Below, piece by piece: positions 25,191 to 33,607 of a stretch of DNA of 55,211 nt. A model generated the notes under the pieces. That model did no database searches, had not been told where the DNA came from, and was given only the letters and a program-made list of their open reading frames with translations. Source of the DNA: Aerococcaceae bacterium DSM 111176 (GTDB taxonomy: Bacteria; Bacillota; Bacilli; Lactobacillales; Aerococcaceae). Location: contig JACBXN010000006.1 in NCBI GenBank assembly GCA_015863215.1, positions 1-55,211 of the forward strand, read 5' to 3'. The position numbers and the translations under genes are program-made. Position 1 is the stretch's first letter, and the number at the start of each line of letters is the position of its first letter.

Positions 25191-26417
25191 ATGCGAAATA
25201 ACCAATTGATTAATATTTCCTTTTTGATACTTGGTATATCACTGATAATAATATTGATTTTATATATCACTTTTAAATTCATAGCACATAGACTAGAAAG
25301 GCAATATCAAGAGGAAGTTATAGCATTATTAGCTGTGACCGATGCTGATAATTCAAGTTCAGAGACAGAGAAAAGCGTTAAGAATGTTTTCCTTCCTTTT
25401 AATATAAAAAGACAAGATATTACTAAGTTAGCTCTCATTAATTTTGAGGAAAATCCCGAATCATTATATAAAGGTTTAGAGCTACAATATATAGAAAATA
25501 AGGATGCGGTTGGATACCGTGTTTTAGCTTATCGTAATGATGATTACATTGATGTTTACGATGATGAGACTTTACCTATTAATCCACAGGAAGACTTCAA
25601 TGTTGCAGGTAAGGGGGCAAAAGCACATGTTAATACCAAAATGACAAACCTGCGATTTGAGCAGGACGAACAAGATAATGTACATATATCATTTTCTTTT
25701 TATGATATATTAGACAGACCGATTAAAGTGACTATTGATGAAAGAATTAATAGAAGCAGTACACCACTTAATCTGTTAGCACCGATAGGATTAAGCTCAG
25801 AAAATCCGAACTATTTTCCACTTTTTTGGCTATATAATTTCAATTTTATTAGAACCAAGTATTTACACTGTGAAATTTCGATTGATGGGAAAGAAATTGA
25901 ACCCGATCCTTTTCCAGTACCATTCCCCATTCAAGGACAATTGCGTAACTTTATACGATATACCTTTGATTCACGCCTGTATTCTATTTTTGACGTGAGC
26001 AAAACGAGGCTGAAGGAAGTTCGATTAAATGAGAATAATCAATACGCTTCTAATGATGTCGTTTATCAATTCAACAGTGAGGGTGAATTATCTTATATTA
26101 AGGTAGATACTACCTACGTAACCTTCGAGCCGAGTTTAAGCTTACTAAAAGAACAAAATGGTGCGATAAATATTATTACTGAAGATGCCATGGGCTATAT
26201 TAAAGGAGAGTATAGCTTTGAACAGGAAGATCCATCCAATGTTCGTTTCAAATGTAATTTTACCCAGGGCTGGAAAGCAAATGTCCATCTACCAACACAT
26301 AAAATTGTTGTAAATAACAATTCGGTGTTTGCGACATGGCCAAAACAGTATTACTATATCTTGGACATTAATTTAGACACTAAAGAAACGAATAGCGTGT
26401 GGGAAAATCGATTATAA
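25191..26417 (+). CDS. Membrane-anchored unknown protein, 408 aa
   Basis: The ATG at 25191 follows GGAGGATATAAA. Residues 8-30 form one transmembrane segment; the remaining 375 residues are predicted to be outside the membrane, mainly beta strands, with R-E-N-V-type charged loops. It has no lipobox or cell-wall anchor. I recognise no domain; the repeated strand-turn pattern (for example V-H-I-S-F-S-F-Y-D and V-R-F-K-C-N-F) resembles a lipocalin or hydroxyneurosporene-type beta barrel, but this is weak. It has its own transcription start region after the terminator at 25036. Confidence 0.6.
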   Translation: MRNNQLINISFLILGISLIIILILYITFKFIAHRLERQYQEEVIALLAVTDADNSSSETEKSVKNVFLPFNIKRQDITKLALINFEENPESLYKGLELQYIENKDAVGYRVLAYRNDDYIDVYDDETLPINPQEDFNVAGKGAKAHVNTKMTNLRFEQDEQDNVHISFSFYDILDRPIKVTIDERINRSSTPLNLLAPIGLSSENPNYFPLFWLYNFNFIRTKYLHCEISIDGKEIEPDPFPVPFPIQGQLRNFIRYTFDSRLYSIFDVSKTRLKEVRLNENNQYASNDVVYQFNSEGELSYIKVDTTYVTFEPSLSLLKEQNGAINIITEDAMGYIKGEYSFEQEDPSNVRFKCNFTQGWKANVHLPTHKIVVNNNSVFATWPKQYYYILDINLDTKETNSVWENRL

Positions 26418-26474
26418 GGTAGAATAGTTAAGGCAGATTTTCTTAGAGTGAATAAAGTTTAAGGAGCAAACATT

Positions 26475-27110
26475 ATGGCATTCGACTACAAAAAAGAATT
26501 TAAGGAATTATATCAACCTAAAAAATCACCGAGTATCGTAGAGGTCCCAAAAATGAATTATCTTGCGGTTAGGGGGAAAGGAAACCCTAACGCGGAACAA
26601 GGGGAGTATCATCAGTCGATTGAATTATTATATGGGATTGCCTATACAATTCGGATGAGTTACAAAGGTGATTATCAAATTGACGGTTATTTTGAATATG
26701 TCGTTCCGCCACTTGAAGGATTTTGGTGGATTGATGATTTAAAAGGAATGGATTATGACCGTAAAGATGAGTTGAATTTTATTTCATTAATCAGGCTACC
26801 AGACTTTGTCAGAGAGAAAGATTTTAACTGGGCGATTGAAACAGCAACAAATAAGAAACAAACTGATTTCTCTAAAGTCGAATTTTTCACTTATGACGAA
26901 GGTTTATGTGTTCAATCAATGCATATCGGTTCCTATGATGATGAGCCTGAAACGACTAAACAAATGGCTGATTACGCCAAGGAACAGGGTTATGAAATTG
27001 ATATAAGCGATACGAGACACCATCATGAAATATACATTAGTGACCCGAGAAGAACAGAAGAAGCCAAATTAAAAACGGTTATTAGACATCCGATAAGAGA
27101 AGTGAAATAA
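26475..27110 (+). CDS. GyrI-like domain protein (COG4832 type)
   Basis: The 211-residue protein starts F-D-Y-K-K-E-F-K-E-L-Y and has P-K-M-N-Y-L-A-V-R-G-K-G-N-P-N near residue 27, G-Y-F-E-Y-V-V-P-P-L-E-G-F-W-W near 75, and a late H-H-H-E-I-Y-I-S-D-P-R-R. This matches the stand-alone GyrI-like small-molecule-binding proteins of Firmicutes. It lacks a DNA-binding domain. The start follows AAGGAGC. It is the third GyrI-like protein of the window, distinct in sequence from the one at 17578. Confidence 0.9.
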   Translation: MAFDYKKEFKELYQPKKSPSIVEVPKMNYLAVRGKGNPNAEQGEYHQSIELLYGIAYTIRMSYKGDYQIDGYFEYVVPPLEGFWWIDDLKGMDYDRKDELNFISLIRLPDFVREKDFNWAIETATNKKQTDFSKVEFFTYDEGLCVQSMHIGSYDDEPETTKQMADYAKEQGYEIDISDTRHHHEIYISDPRRTEEAKLKTVIRHPIREVK

Positions 27111-27139
27111 TAATAATATTAAATCTAATATTTAGTCTG

Positions 27140-27176
27140 AGTTTATCTAATTAATACAGAAAGTGAATTAGATAAA
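27140..27176 (+). terminator. Possible terminator or hairpin
   Basis: TTTATCTAATT pairs with AATTAGATAAA across a 14-base loop. The following sequence (CTTGTTATATTAGTTTTC) is only moderately T-rich, so termination strength is uncertain. Confidence 0.45.
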
Positions 27177-27349
27177 ACTTGTTATATTAGTTTTCTTATA
27201 AAAGAATAGAGAAACTTTGAATATAGGGTTTGAGTCATGATTATAATAAGGACTATCCTTGAGGCATTTATTCTAATTTTCATCTCATTTGATAGAACTA
27301 ATGTTCGTATAGTGGTATACTTTAATAGAATAAATCATGGAGGTGCCAC

Positions 27350-28342
27350 ATGGAAAATCAATCTGAAATTATTATTTATTTTTCAGAAGATGGAAATACC
27401 AAAGTTGATGTTCGCTTAGAAGGAGAAACAGTTTGGTTAAGTCAAAGTCAATTAGTCGAACTATTTTCAACTAGTAAGTCTAATGTCAGTGAACACATAA
27501 AAAATATATTTGAAGAAGATGAACTCAGGGAAGAGGCAGTTGTTCGGAAATTCCGAACAACTGCTAGTGATGGTAAAAACTATTCAGTAAGTCATTATAA
27601 TTTGGATATGATAATTTCTCTTGGGTATCGAATCAAATCAAAAACAGCAACACATTTTCGACGTTGGGCAACTGAACGATTAAAAGAATATATTATAAAA
27701 GGGTTTTCCTTAAACGATGAACTACTTAAGTCTAGTGGCGGTGGGAATTATTGGCAAGAGTTACTTAATAGAATTCGTGACATTCGTTCTTCAGAAAAAG
27801 TAATGTACCGACAAGTTTTAGACTTATATGCTACAAGTGTAGATTATGACCCAAGAAGTTCTGAATCGATTGCTTTCTTCAAAATTGTTCAAAATAAATT
27901 ACATTTTGCAACTCATGGGCATACAGCTGCTGAACTAATTTATAATCGAGCAGATTCCACTAAAGAATTTATGGGATTAAGAAGTTTTTCTGGTGACTTC
28001 CCAACACTAAAAGATATAAAAATTGCGAAAAATTATATGACTGAAGAAGAATTGAAAGTATTAAATAATCTAGTTTCAGGATATTTTGATTTTGCGGAAA
28101 TTCAGGCAATGCGACAAAATTCAATGTATATGAGTGATTATGTAGAACATTTAGACAGAATTCTATCGGTCACAGGAGAGCAATTACTTGATGGATCTGG
28201 TAAAATCAGTCACAATAAAGCGATGAAAAAAGCAACGGAAGAATATCGGAAATTTCAGGCGAATAATTTGTCACCAGTTGAAAATGAATATTTGATGCAT
28301 TTAAAATCTGTAGAAAAAGAAGTGAAAAGGAAAAAGTCATAA
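27350..28342 (+). CDS. RhuM-family protein
   Basis: The 330-residue protein shows the RhuM signature: N-terminal E-G-E-T-V-W-L-S-Q-S-Q-L-V-E-L-F with a helix-turn-helix, then V-R-K-F-R-T-T-A-S-D-G-K-N-Y near residue 65, L-D-M-I-I-S-L-G-Y-R and F-R-R-W-A-T-E-R-L-K-E-Y-I near 100-115, and a C-terminal Fic/DOC-like helical half. RhuM proteins are scattered on genomic islands and are thought to act in toxin-antitoxin or defence contexts, but the role is unproven. Start is an ATG behind GGAGGTGCCAC. A remnant of a relative is at 991-1101. Confidence 0.92.
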   Translation: MENQSEIIIYFSEDGNTKVDVRLEGETVWLSQSQLVELFSTSKSNVSEHIKNIFEEDELREEAVVRKFRTTASDGKNYSVSHYNLDMIISLGYRIKSKTATHFRRWATERLKEYIIKGFSLNDELLKSSGGGNYWQELLNRIRDIRSSEKVMYRQVLDLYATSVDYDPRSSESIAFFKIVQNKLHFATHGHTAAELIYNRADSTKEFMGLRSFSGDFPTLKDIKIAKNYMTEEELKVLNNLVSGYFDFAEIQAMRQNSMYMSDYVEHLDRILSVTGEQLLDGSGKISHNKAMKKATEEYRKFQANNLSPVENEYLMHLKSVEKEVKRKKS

Positions 28343-28458
28343 ACGAATAGTGGAAAACCAACAAAAGAAATTTTTACACTTTTGAAAGCACCCTATTAGA
28401 AAAATGAAATGGTTTTAATACAAAATAAAAACATATTAAGGAGCATATAAGAGTAATT

Positions 28459-28674
28459 ATGAATGAAGGCACAAAGAGAGCCAATATCCAAATTGGTGGA
28501 CAAGTAAGAGTAGTCCAAAAAGCAGATCAAAGAACAGGGATACTAACTGAAGGTGTCGTTGCTAAGATATTGACTAATTCGCAAAATCATCCCCATGGGA
28601 TTAAAGTCATGTTGAAAGATGGTGTCGTTGGTCGAGTTAAAGAAATCATAGCGGATGAAAATAAAATTTTATAA
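28459..28674 (+). CDS. YwbE-family protein
   Basis: The 71-residue protein has the family pattern: R-A-N-I-Q-I-G-G-Q-V-R-V-V-Q-K-A-D-Q-R-T-G near the start, then V-A-K-I-L-T-N-S-Q-N-H-P-H-G-I-K-V and G-V-V-G-R-V-K-E-I at the end. YwbE proteins are short SH3-like beta barrels of unknown function. The ribosome site AAGGAGC is further from the ATG than usual (about 15 bases), so the translation signal is odd. Confidence 0.93.
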   Translation: MNEGTKRANIQIGGQVRVVQKADQRTGILTEGVVAKILTNSQNHPHGIKVMLKDGVVGRVKEIIADENKIL

Positions 28675-28753
28675 CTGAAAATCATGTGATATGCTCATTG
28701 TGTAATTGAGTGGTTGAGGAATATGACTAGATACAATTGATATAATCAAATAG

Positions 28754-28794
28754 TAGCACCTGACTTTTAAGTATTAAGAGTCGGGTGCTTTTTG
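28754..28794 (+). terminator. Terminator after the YwbE gene
   Basis: AGCACCTGACT pairs with AGTCGGGTGCT, followed by TTTTT. Confidence 0.9.
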
Positions 28795-28932
28795 AACGGG
28801 TACCTAATTCAAAGGTGGCTTTAGTTTAATAAAGAGAACAAATAAGATATAATTATACTTAAACTTGCAAGCGTTTTATTGAGCTAGAGAATAGTGTTAC
28901 CATTTATCACATACTGTTAAGGAGGAGATTTT

Positions 28933-29259
28933 TTGAAGAAATTTGATCAGGAACATGAATTGCTCGAAGATATGTATCGGGATGATTATTATCCTAAATT
29001 TTTGGTGGATAAAATTAGGAGCCTAATTGAAAATGTGATTGTTTATTTAGAACAAAGTGAAACGGATTTAGTGAAGATTCAAGAGAAGTTCGATGAAATG
29101 ACTCTGGGTATTAATGATCTAGCTGCAGAGTTCGATGAAAATGATAGTGACCTTGAAACCAATGCAAGGGAAAGCATTGGAGAATCAGTCAGGCATATAT
29201 TAAACTGGTTCGACATTGATATTGATATTGAAGAAGCAATTCGGGAACGAGAATGGTAA
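28933..29259 (+). CDS. DUF5713-like small acidic protein
   Basis: The start is a TTG at 28933 with AAGGAGGAG upstream. The 108-residue product is acidic and helical. It contains E-D-M-Y-R-D-D-Y-Y-P-K-F-L-V-D-K-I, then M-T-L-G-I-N-D-L, and a late I-L-N-W-F-D-I-D-I-D-I-E-E-A-I-R-E-R-E-W, the pattern of DUF5713 proteins. It opens a run of six same-strand small genes and is 9 bases from the next. A TGCAAGCGTTTTAT upstream (28867) loosely resembles a cre site. Confidence 0.8.
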   Translation: MKKFDQEHELLEDMYRDDYYPKFLVDKIRSLIENVIVYLEQSETDLVKIQEKFDEMTLGINDLAAEFDENDSDLETNARESIGESVRHILNWFDIDIDIEEAIREREW

Positions 29260-29268
29260 GGTGAATGG

Positions 29269-29706
29269 ATGTTATCAGCTAAAATAAAGAAGATGGCAGA
29301 AGAGCGCGGTTGGTGGGATGATCAGTTTTCCCAATCTTATACGGATGTCTTACAATCAATTGGTATCGACCTTCGGACTCCTTTTGCTGACTTTTATTTA
29401 CATGTAGAAGATGGTCCAACTTTTTATAGTCGAAAAGAAGAAATTTATCAAATTTGTTGGTTTATTTTAAATACGGATTATCAGAAAAGACTTGATATGA
29501 CTCACCAATCGCTCAAACTTCCACAAGAGTATATTCCATTAGATGGATTCGAGGGGGAGGGTGGTTATTTTTATAATCGGCAAACCCAACAAGTTTTGTT
29601 TATCACCATTGGTGATAGGTTAGAAGCTTTTCAAAAGGGGGAACTAAAACCCCAATGGCCAGACTTTAATGCTTTTCTTGAGTGGTACTTTGAACTTGAA
29701 GAATAG
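29269..29706 (+). CDS. SUKH-like immunity protein
   Basis: The 145-residue protein has the late SUKH/SMI1-KNR4 features: Y-I-P-L-D-G-F-E-G-E-G-G-Y-F-Y-N, then Q-V-L-F-I-T-I-G-D, and W-P-D-F-N-A-F-L-E-W-Y-F-E at the end, as in SUKH proteins with their terminal aromatic helix. SUKH proteins are immunity factors against contact-dependent nuclease and other toxins. The N-terminal half (R-G-W-W-D-D-Q-F) is less typical. It directly follows the DUF5713-like gene, probably in the same operon. Confidence 0.65.
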   Translation: MLSAKIKKMAEERGWWDDQFSQSYTDVLQSIGIDLRTPFADFYLHVEDGPTFYSRKEEIYQICWFILNTDYQKRLDMTHQSLKLPQEYIPLDGFEGEGGYFYNRQTQQVLFITIGDRLEAFQKGELKPQWPDFNAFLEWYFELEE

Positions 29707-29733
29707 ACTGAAACAATTTGAGAGGGTGGGAAA

Positions 29734-30078
29734 ATGTTTCAATTAAAGACCTTTTATTCAATGGAACAACTCATTAAATATGTAAAATATGATTTGGATT
29801 TAGGTGACACATTTTGTGTTTATACTAAAGATAATGACACTCTTGACTTAGATATTGACTCACTCTATTGGGTCGATGATTACCCTGATGTTGATGATGT
29901 GGACAATGAAATTTATCCATCATCTGTCAGTGAGAAAAACTTGTACTATTGTTATTCAGGGCAACAATTTGCAGATGTGATTAATGTGACACAAGCAGGG
30001 AAACCTGATGCAACAGTCGAAGACTACATCAAAGCATTAAATTACTATTCTCAGCATGATACCTTTCTTGTTTTGTAG
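29734..30078 (+). CDS. Small acidic protein, 114 aa
   Basis: The ATG at 29734 follows GAGAGGGTGGG. The 114-residue product is strongly acidic (D-D-Y-P-D-V-D-D-V-D-N-E near residue 50) with no signal peptide. I cannot name a family; the size, charge and neighbours fit an immunity protein. It lies 27 bases after the SUKH-like gene. Confidence 0.65.
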   Translation: MFQLKTFYSMEQLIKYVKYDLDLGDTFCVYTKDNDTLDLDIDSLYWVDDYPDVDDVDNEIYPSSVSEKNLYYCYSGQQFADVINVTQAGKPDATVEDYIKALNYYSQHDTFLVL

Positions 30079-30152
30079 ATTTAGTAAGGTGATAAATGTA
30101 GAGAACTGAAAATTATTTAAAAATTAGCTGATTTGAACAAGGAGCGGTTTAT

Positions 30153-30536
30153 ATGGGATATTTTGAATTTAAAAATTTTGAAACTTCGATCAACTTAGGT
30201 GATGAACAAGAGAAAGTAACTTTAGTGATTTCCGATGACTTAGAAGCTGCTTATGAACCACTGCCAGAAGATTATGAGAAGAAAATAGTGCATTTTCTCG
30301 ATAATATTGATCAGTGGTTACCTCAAGTAGTAGCTAGAATTGATTCAGAGTTCGATAAACAAGTAGAAAAAAAGCTGACAAACATTTTTATTTTATCAGA
30401 ACCTGATGAAGATGACCTTATCTTTGGTGTGAGTTTCTGGATCGCCGAAGATACGGAACATGGTAGAGGTGCAAAGATATCAATGAATAATAATCAGCTT
30501 ATTGAGTATGGTCATGCAGAAGACGCTTTTTCATAA
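30153..30536 (+). CDS. Small acidic protein, 127 aa
   Basis: The ATG at 30153 follows AAGGAGCGG. The 127-residue product starts F-E-F-K-N-F-E-T-S-I-N-L-G and has Y-E-K-K-I-V-H-F-L-D-N-I-D-Q-W-L-P and I-F-G-V-S-F-W-I-A-E-D-T-E-H-G-R-G. It resembles uncharacterised DUF6985/DUF2004-type proteins, often found with toxin genes, but I cannot assign a family firmly. Confidence 0.65.
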   Translation: MGYFEFKNFETSINLGDEQEKVTLVISDDLEAAYEPLPEDYEKKIVHFLDNIDQWLPQVVARIDSEFDKQVEKKLTNIFILSEPDEDDLIFGVSFWIAEDTEHGRGAKISMNNNQLIEYGHAEDAFS

Positions 30537-30628
30537 ATAATTTGTCTGACTGACATAATATTCTAAGATTCAAATTACTTTAGCAACAAATTAATAGCCA
30601 AAATTATTTTATAACAGGAGTGTTAATA

Positions 30629-30904
30629 ATGGAATTTCCTTTTCAAGAGGCACCAAATACTGCAACGATTACTTGTTGCCATATAACGGATCATGGTGAA
30701 TCGATTCTTTATGCATCTCATGATGAAGATGACGGCATGTGGCAATTTTTATGTGGGCAAGCACATGAGACCGATGATCTACGATTGGTTGCTTTAAAAG
30801 CAGTTTTTGATTTTGATCCTTCAATTGCAGTATTGAAAGATACCCCATTGGGTTATGAAGCAGAAAGAACAACTCAGGATGAAGAATGGGTTATTAGAGG
30901 ATAG
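30629..30904 (+). CDS. Small conserved protein, 91 aa
   Basis: The ATG at 30629 follows CAGGAG by eight bases; a GTG nine bases upstream is less likely. The product has P-F-Q-E-A-P-N-T-A-T-I-T near the start, then I-L-Y-A-S-H-D-E-D-D-G-M-W-Q-F-L-C-G and D-D-L-R-L-V-A-L-K, matching a widespread family of small uncharacterised proteins that may be DUF2185-like. It is probably co-transcribed with the next gene (14 bases away). Confidence 0.65.
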   Translation: MEFPFQEAPNTATITCCHITDHGESILYASHDEDDGMWQFLCGQAHETDDLRLVALKAVFDFDPSIAVLKDTPLGYEAERTTQDEEWVIRG

Positions 30905-30918
30905 AAGGAGATTATTTT

Positions 30919-31485
30919 ATGATTTATAAATTTACAGAAGTTTTAAATGATCTCATTAATTATTTTATTCTTGGTGACTTGTTACTTATGCATAGTTGGA
31001 AAGAAGCGAATAAACTTTCAGACGATTTAGCTACTGAATTCACGACAAATGAAAGTGCGGATGTAGCCTTTAGCGAGGGAATCATGATTCCAATGCCCGG
31101 TATTGAAAACTACCCTTATACCGTACTGTTTAATCTCTCTGAGGATACATCAGAATTAGCCAAGGAGAGCAGTCGATTACAGTTCAAAAGAGAGGGTTAT
31201 TCTCTTAAAATAGAAAATAATATGCTGGCACTTTTTACTTGGCCAATCTTGAATCAATTTAACCTAGAAAATATAGAAAAATTGATTGATTTCAATCGGC
31301 AACACAGTAATCCTATTATTGAAATACCAAATGGTTGGTATCAAATTGAAATTTTAGGCGGTGAAACTCTACAAGAACAACGTTATGAGCCGACTTTAGA
31401 ATTTATGATTCAGCCAGTTGATGCCCCAAAAGTAGTGACAGCTGATATGAATATGAGCTTTCAGATTATAAGTTCAGAACACTAA
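30919..31485 (+). CDS. Hypothetical protein, 188 aa
   Basis: The ATG at 30919 follows AGAAGGAG. The 188-residue product is soluble and acidic, with no clear motif. W-K-E-A-N-K-L-S-D-D-L-A and G-W-Y-Q-I-E-I-L-G-G-E-T are the most distinctive pieces. It closes the run of six small genes and is followed by a strong terminator. Function unknown; an immunity role is inferred only from the neighbours. Confidence 0.65.
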   Translation: MIYKFTEVLNDLINYFILGDLLLMHSWKEANKLSDDLATEFTTNESADVAFSEGIMIPMPGIENYPYTVLFNLSEDTSELAKESSRLQFKREGYSLKIENNMLALFTWPILNQFNLENIEKLIDFNRQHSNPIIEIPNGWYQIEILGGETLQEQRYEPTLEFMIQPVDAPKVVTADMNMSFQIISSEH

Positions 31486-31596
31486 CTAGTGTTATCAAGG
31501 AAATTGTTAGGGTAAAAATGGACTAAATCACGTTTTGACCCTTTTACCGATAATAGCTATAAGATTACTTTCTGAAAAAAGTGTGATAGAAAAGCA

Positions 31597-31636
31597 AAAA
31601 GAGAGTTTAGGTACTGTGCCTAGACTCTCTTTTATA
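31597..31636. terminator. Bidirectional terminator between small-gene run and oppF
   Basis: AAGAGAGT-TAGG pairs with CCTA-ACTCTCTT, with A and T runs on the two sides. It ends the + strand run and the minus-strand opp operon. Confidence 0.88.
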
Positions 31637-31662
31637 ATCTTAACTATTTCGATAACATTACT

Positions 31663-32553
31663 TTACTTATAAACCCAATGGCCTGGATCTACTTCAACTA
31701 GCTTATTTCCTGTATCATAAAATGATTCATCTGGTTTGTAGATAATCCGCTGACGCTGTTTTTCATAATCAGGGTCAGGTAGGGGGATGGCTGACAATAA
31801 ACTTTTCGTATAAGGATGTTTCGGTGAGTTGTATAAGTCATCTGCATCAGCGATCTCTACGATTTTTCCTTGATACATCATGCCAATTCGGTCACTAAAG
31901 TATTTCACCATAGATAAATCATGGGCGATAAACAGGTAAGTCAAATTATGCTTGACTTGTAATTCATCCAATAAGTTAATAATTTGAGATTGGATAGAAA
32001 CATCTAACGCTGATATTGGCTCATCACAGACAATGAATTTTGGCTCAACCGCAAGGGCACGAGCAATACCAATTCGTTGACGCTGTCCTCCTGAAAATTC
32101 ATAAGGGTAGCGAGTAGCGTGATCTTTATTTAATCCGACGGATTCCAATAATTCATAGACGCGTTCTTGACGTTCTTTTGCATTACGGACGAGTTGATGT
32201 ACTTCTAAACCTTCCGCAATAATGTCATTGACTTTCATGCGGGGATTCAATGATGCGTATGGATCTTGGAAAATCATTTGTACTTCTTTATTGAAGGCTA
32301 ATCGACTTTGCCTAGTTTGTCTTTCTTTTGCGGATTCGCCCTCGAAAATAATATCTCCAGCGGTAGGTGAGAATAAATTTACGATTGCTCGACCAATCGT
32401 AGATTTCCCACTTCCAGATTCTCCAACTAAGCCAAAGGTTTCACCTGGGAGGATATCGAAACTAACATCGTCTACGGCTTTAACCTCATTCGGACTACCT
32501 TCATTATAATACTGTTTGAGGTTTTTGATCTGAACTAAGGGTTCTATACTCAA
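31663..32553 (-). CDS. oppF: Oligopeptide ABC transporter ATPase OppF
   Basis: The 296-residue ATPase has Walker A G-E-S-G-S-G-K-S-T at about 38-46, the signature F-S-G-G-Q-R-Q-R near 155, and Walker B F-I-V-C-D-E-P near 177, followed by D-V-S-I-Q-S-Q. The C-terminal oligopeptide/dipeptide transporter extension (P-K-H-P-Y-T-K-S-L-L-S-A-I-P) places it in the OppF/DppF family. It begins with a TTG that overlaps the oppD stop (TTGA) and is the last gene of oppBCDF. It powers peptide import with OppD. Confidence 0.95.
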   Translation of the reverse strand: MSIEPLVQIKNLKQYYNEGSPNEVKAVDDVSFDILPGETFGLVGESGSGKSTIGRAIVNLFSPTAGDIIFEGESAKERQTRQSRLAFNKEVQMIFQDPYASLNPRMKVNDIIAEGLEVHQLVRNAKERQERVYELLESVGLNKDHATRYPYEFSGGQRQRIGIARALAVEPKFIVCDEPISALDVSIQSQIINLLDELQVKHNLTYLFIAHDLSMVKYFSDRIGMMYQGKIVEIADADDLYNSPKHPYTKSLLSAIPLPDPDYEKQRQRIIYKPDESFYDTGNKLVEVDPGHWVYK

Positions 32554-33599
32554 GATAATTCACCTCGTTTCTGTTTCTCTGCGAAATGTTTGTACCGTTC
32601 TTGAATTGTAGGTGGCACGTCAATGCTCGGTGCTTGGGGATGTAATAACCAAGTGGCTGCATAATGACCAGGTCCAACTTCAAATAATGGCGGTTCTTTT
32701 TCAAAATCAATTGCCAGTGCGAATTCATTACGATAGGCAAAGGCATCTCCAGCTGGAGGGTTCAATAAATCTGGCGGAGTACCAGGAATAGCATATAGAC
32801 GTCCTGTTGATTCTGGTGTCGGCATTGAATTTAACAACCCCCAAGTATAAGGGTGTTGAGGGTGGTAATAAATATCATCAACAGATCCGATCTCAACGAT
32901 TTTACCGGCATACATTACTGCTACTCGGTCAGCTACATTAGCGACGACTCCCAAATCATGTGTGATAAAGATAATCGTCATTTTCTTTTCAGCTTGAATT
33001 TTCTTCAATAGTTCAATAATTTGCGCTTGAATGGTCACGTCTAAAGCTGTAGTTGGTTCATCCGCAATCAGGACTGCTGGGTCACCAGCTAAGGCAATCG
33101 CAATGACAATACGTTGACGTTGCCCACCAGAAAATTGGTGAGGATATTGCTTCATCCGTTCTTTAGGATTTGAAATACCACACAAGTCTAATAAATTAAT
33201 GGCTTCATCAACTGACTGAGAGCGACTCATTTTTCGTTTCTTCTCAAGTACTTCGGTAATTTGGCTTCCAATGGTTAGAGTGGGATTCAATGATGTCATC
33301 GGATCTTGGAAAATCATCGCAATTTCCTTACCACGAATCTTTTCCATTTCTCTATTGGATTTCTTTAACAAATCTTCTCCTTGAAACAGTACTTCGCCAC
33401 TTTCGATTAAAGCATTTTTGCTTAACAATCCCATAATCGAACGAACGGTGACCGTTTTACCTGAACCAGATTCACCAACGATGGCTAAGGTTTCACCTTG
33501 GTATAAGTCAAAATTTACACCACGGATTGCTTGTAATTTACCAGCAAAGGTTTGGAAACTAATCCGCAAGTCTTTGACAGATAATAATAAATCTTGCAT
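32550..33599 (-). CDS. oppD: Oligopeptide ABC transporter ATPase OppD
   Basis: The ATG at 33599 is preferred over the TTG just upstream. The 349-residue ATPase has Walker A G-E-S-G-S-G-K-T-V near 41, F-S-G-G-Q-R-Q-R near 158 and L-I-A-D-E-P near 181, then the family extension with P-Q-H-P-Y-T-W-G-L-L-N-S-M-P and an R-L-x-x-I-P-G-x-P-P motif, typical of OppD. It is translationally linked to oppF by overlap and lies 8 bases after oppC. Confidence 0.95.
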   Translation of the reverse strand: MQDLLLSVKDLRISFQTFAGKLQAIRGVNFDLYQGETLAIVGESGSGKTVTVRSIMGLLSKNALIESGEVLFQGEDLLKKSNREMEKIRGKEIAMIFQDPMTSLNPTLTIGSQITEVLEKKRKMSRSQSVDEAINLLDLCGISNPKERMKQYPHQFSGGQRQRIVIAIALAGDPAVLIADEPTTALDVTIQAQIIELLKKIQAEKKMTIIFITHDLGVVANVADRVAVMYAGKIVEIGSVDDIYYHPQHPYTWGLLNSMPTPESTGRLYAIPGTPPDLLNPPAGDAFAYRNEFALAIDFEKEPPLFEVGPGHYAATWLLHPQAPSIDVPPTIQERYKHFAEKQKRGELS

Positions 33600-33607
33600 C
33601 AAATCAC

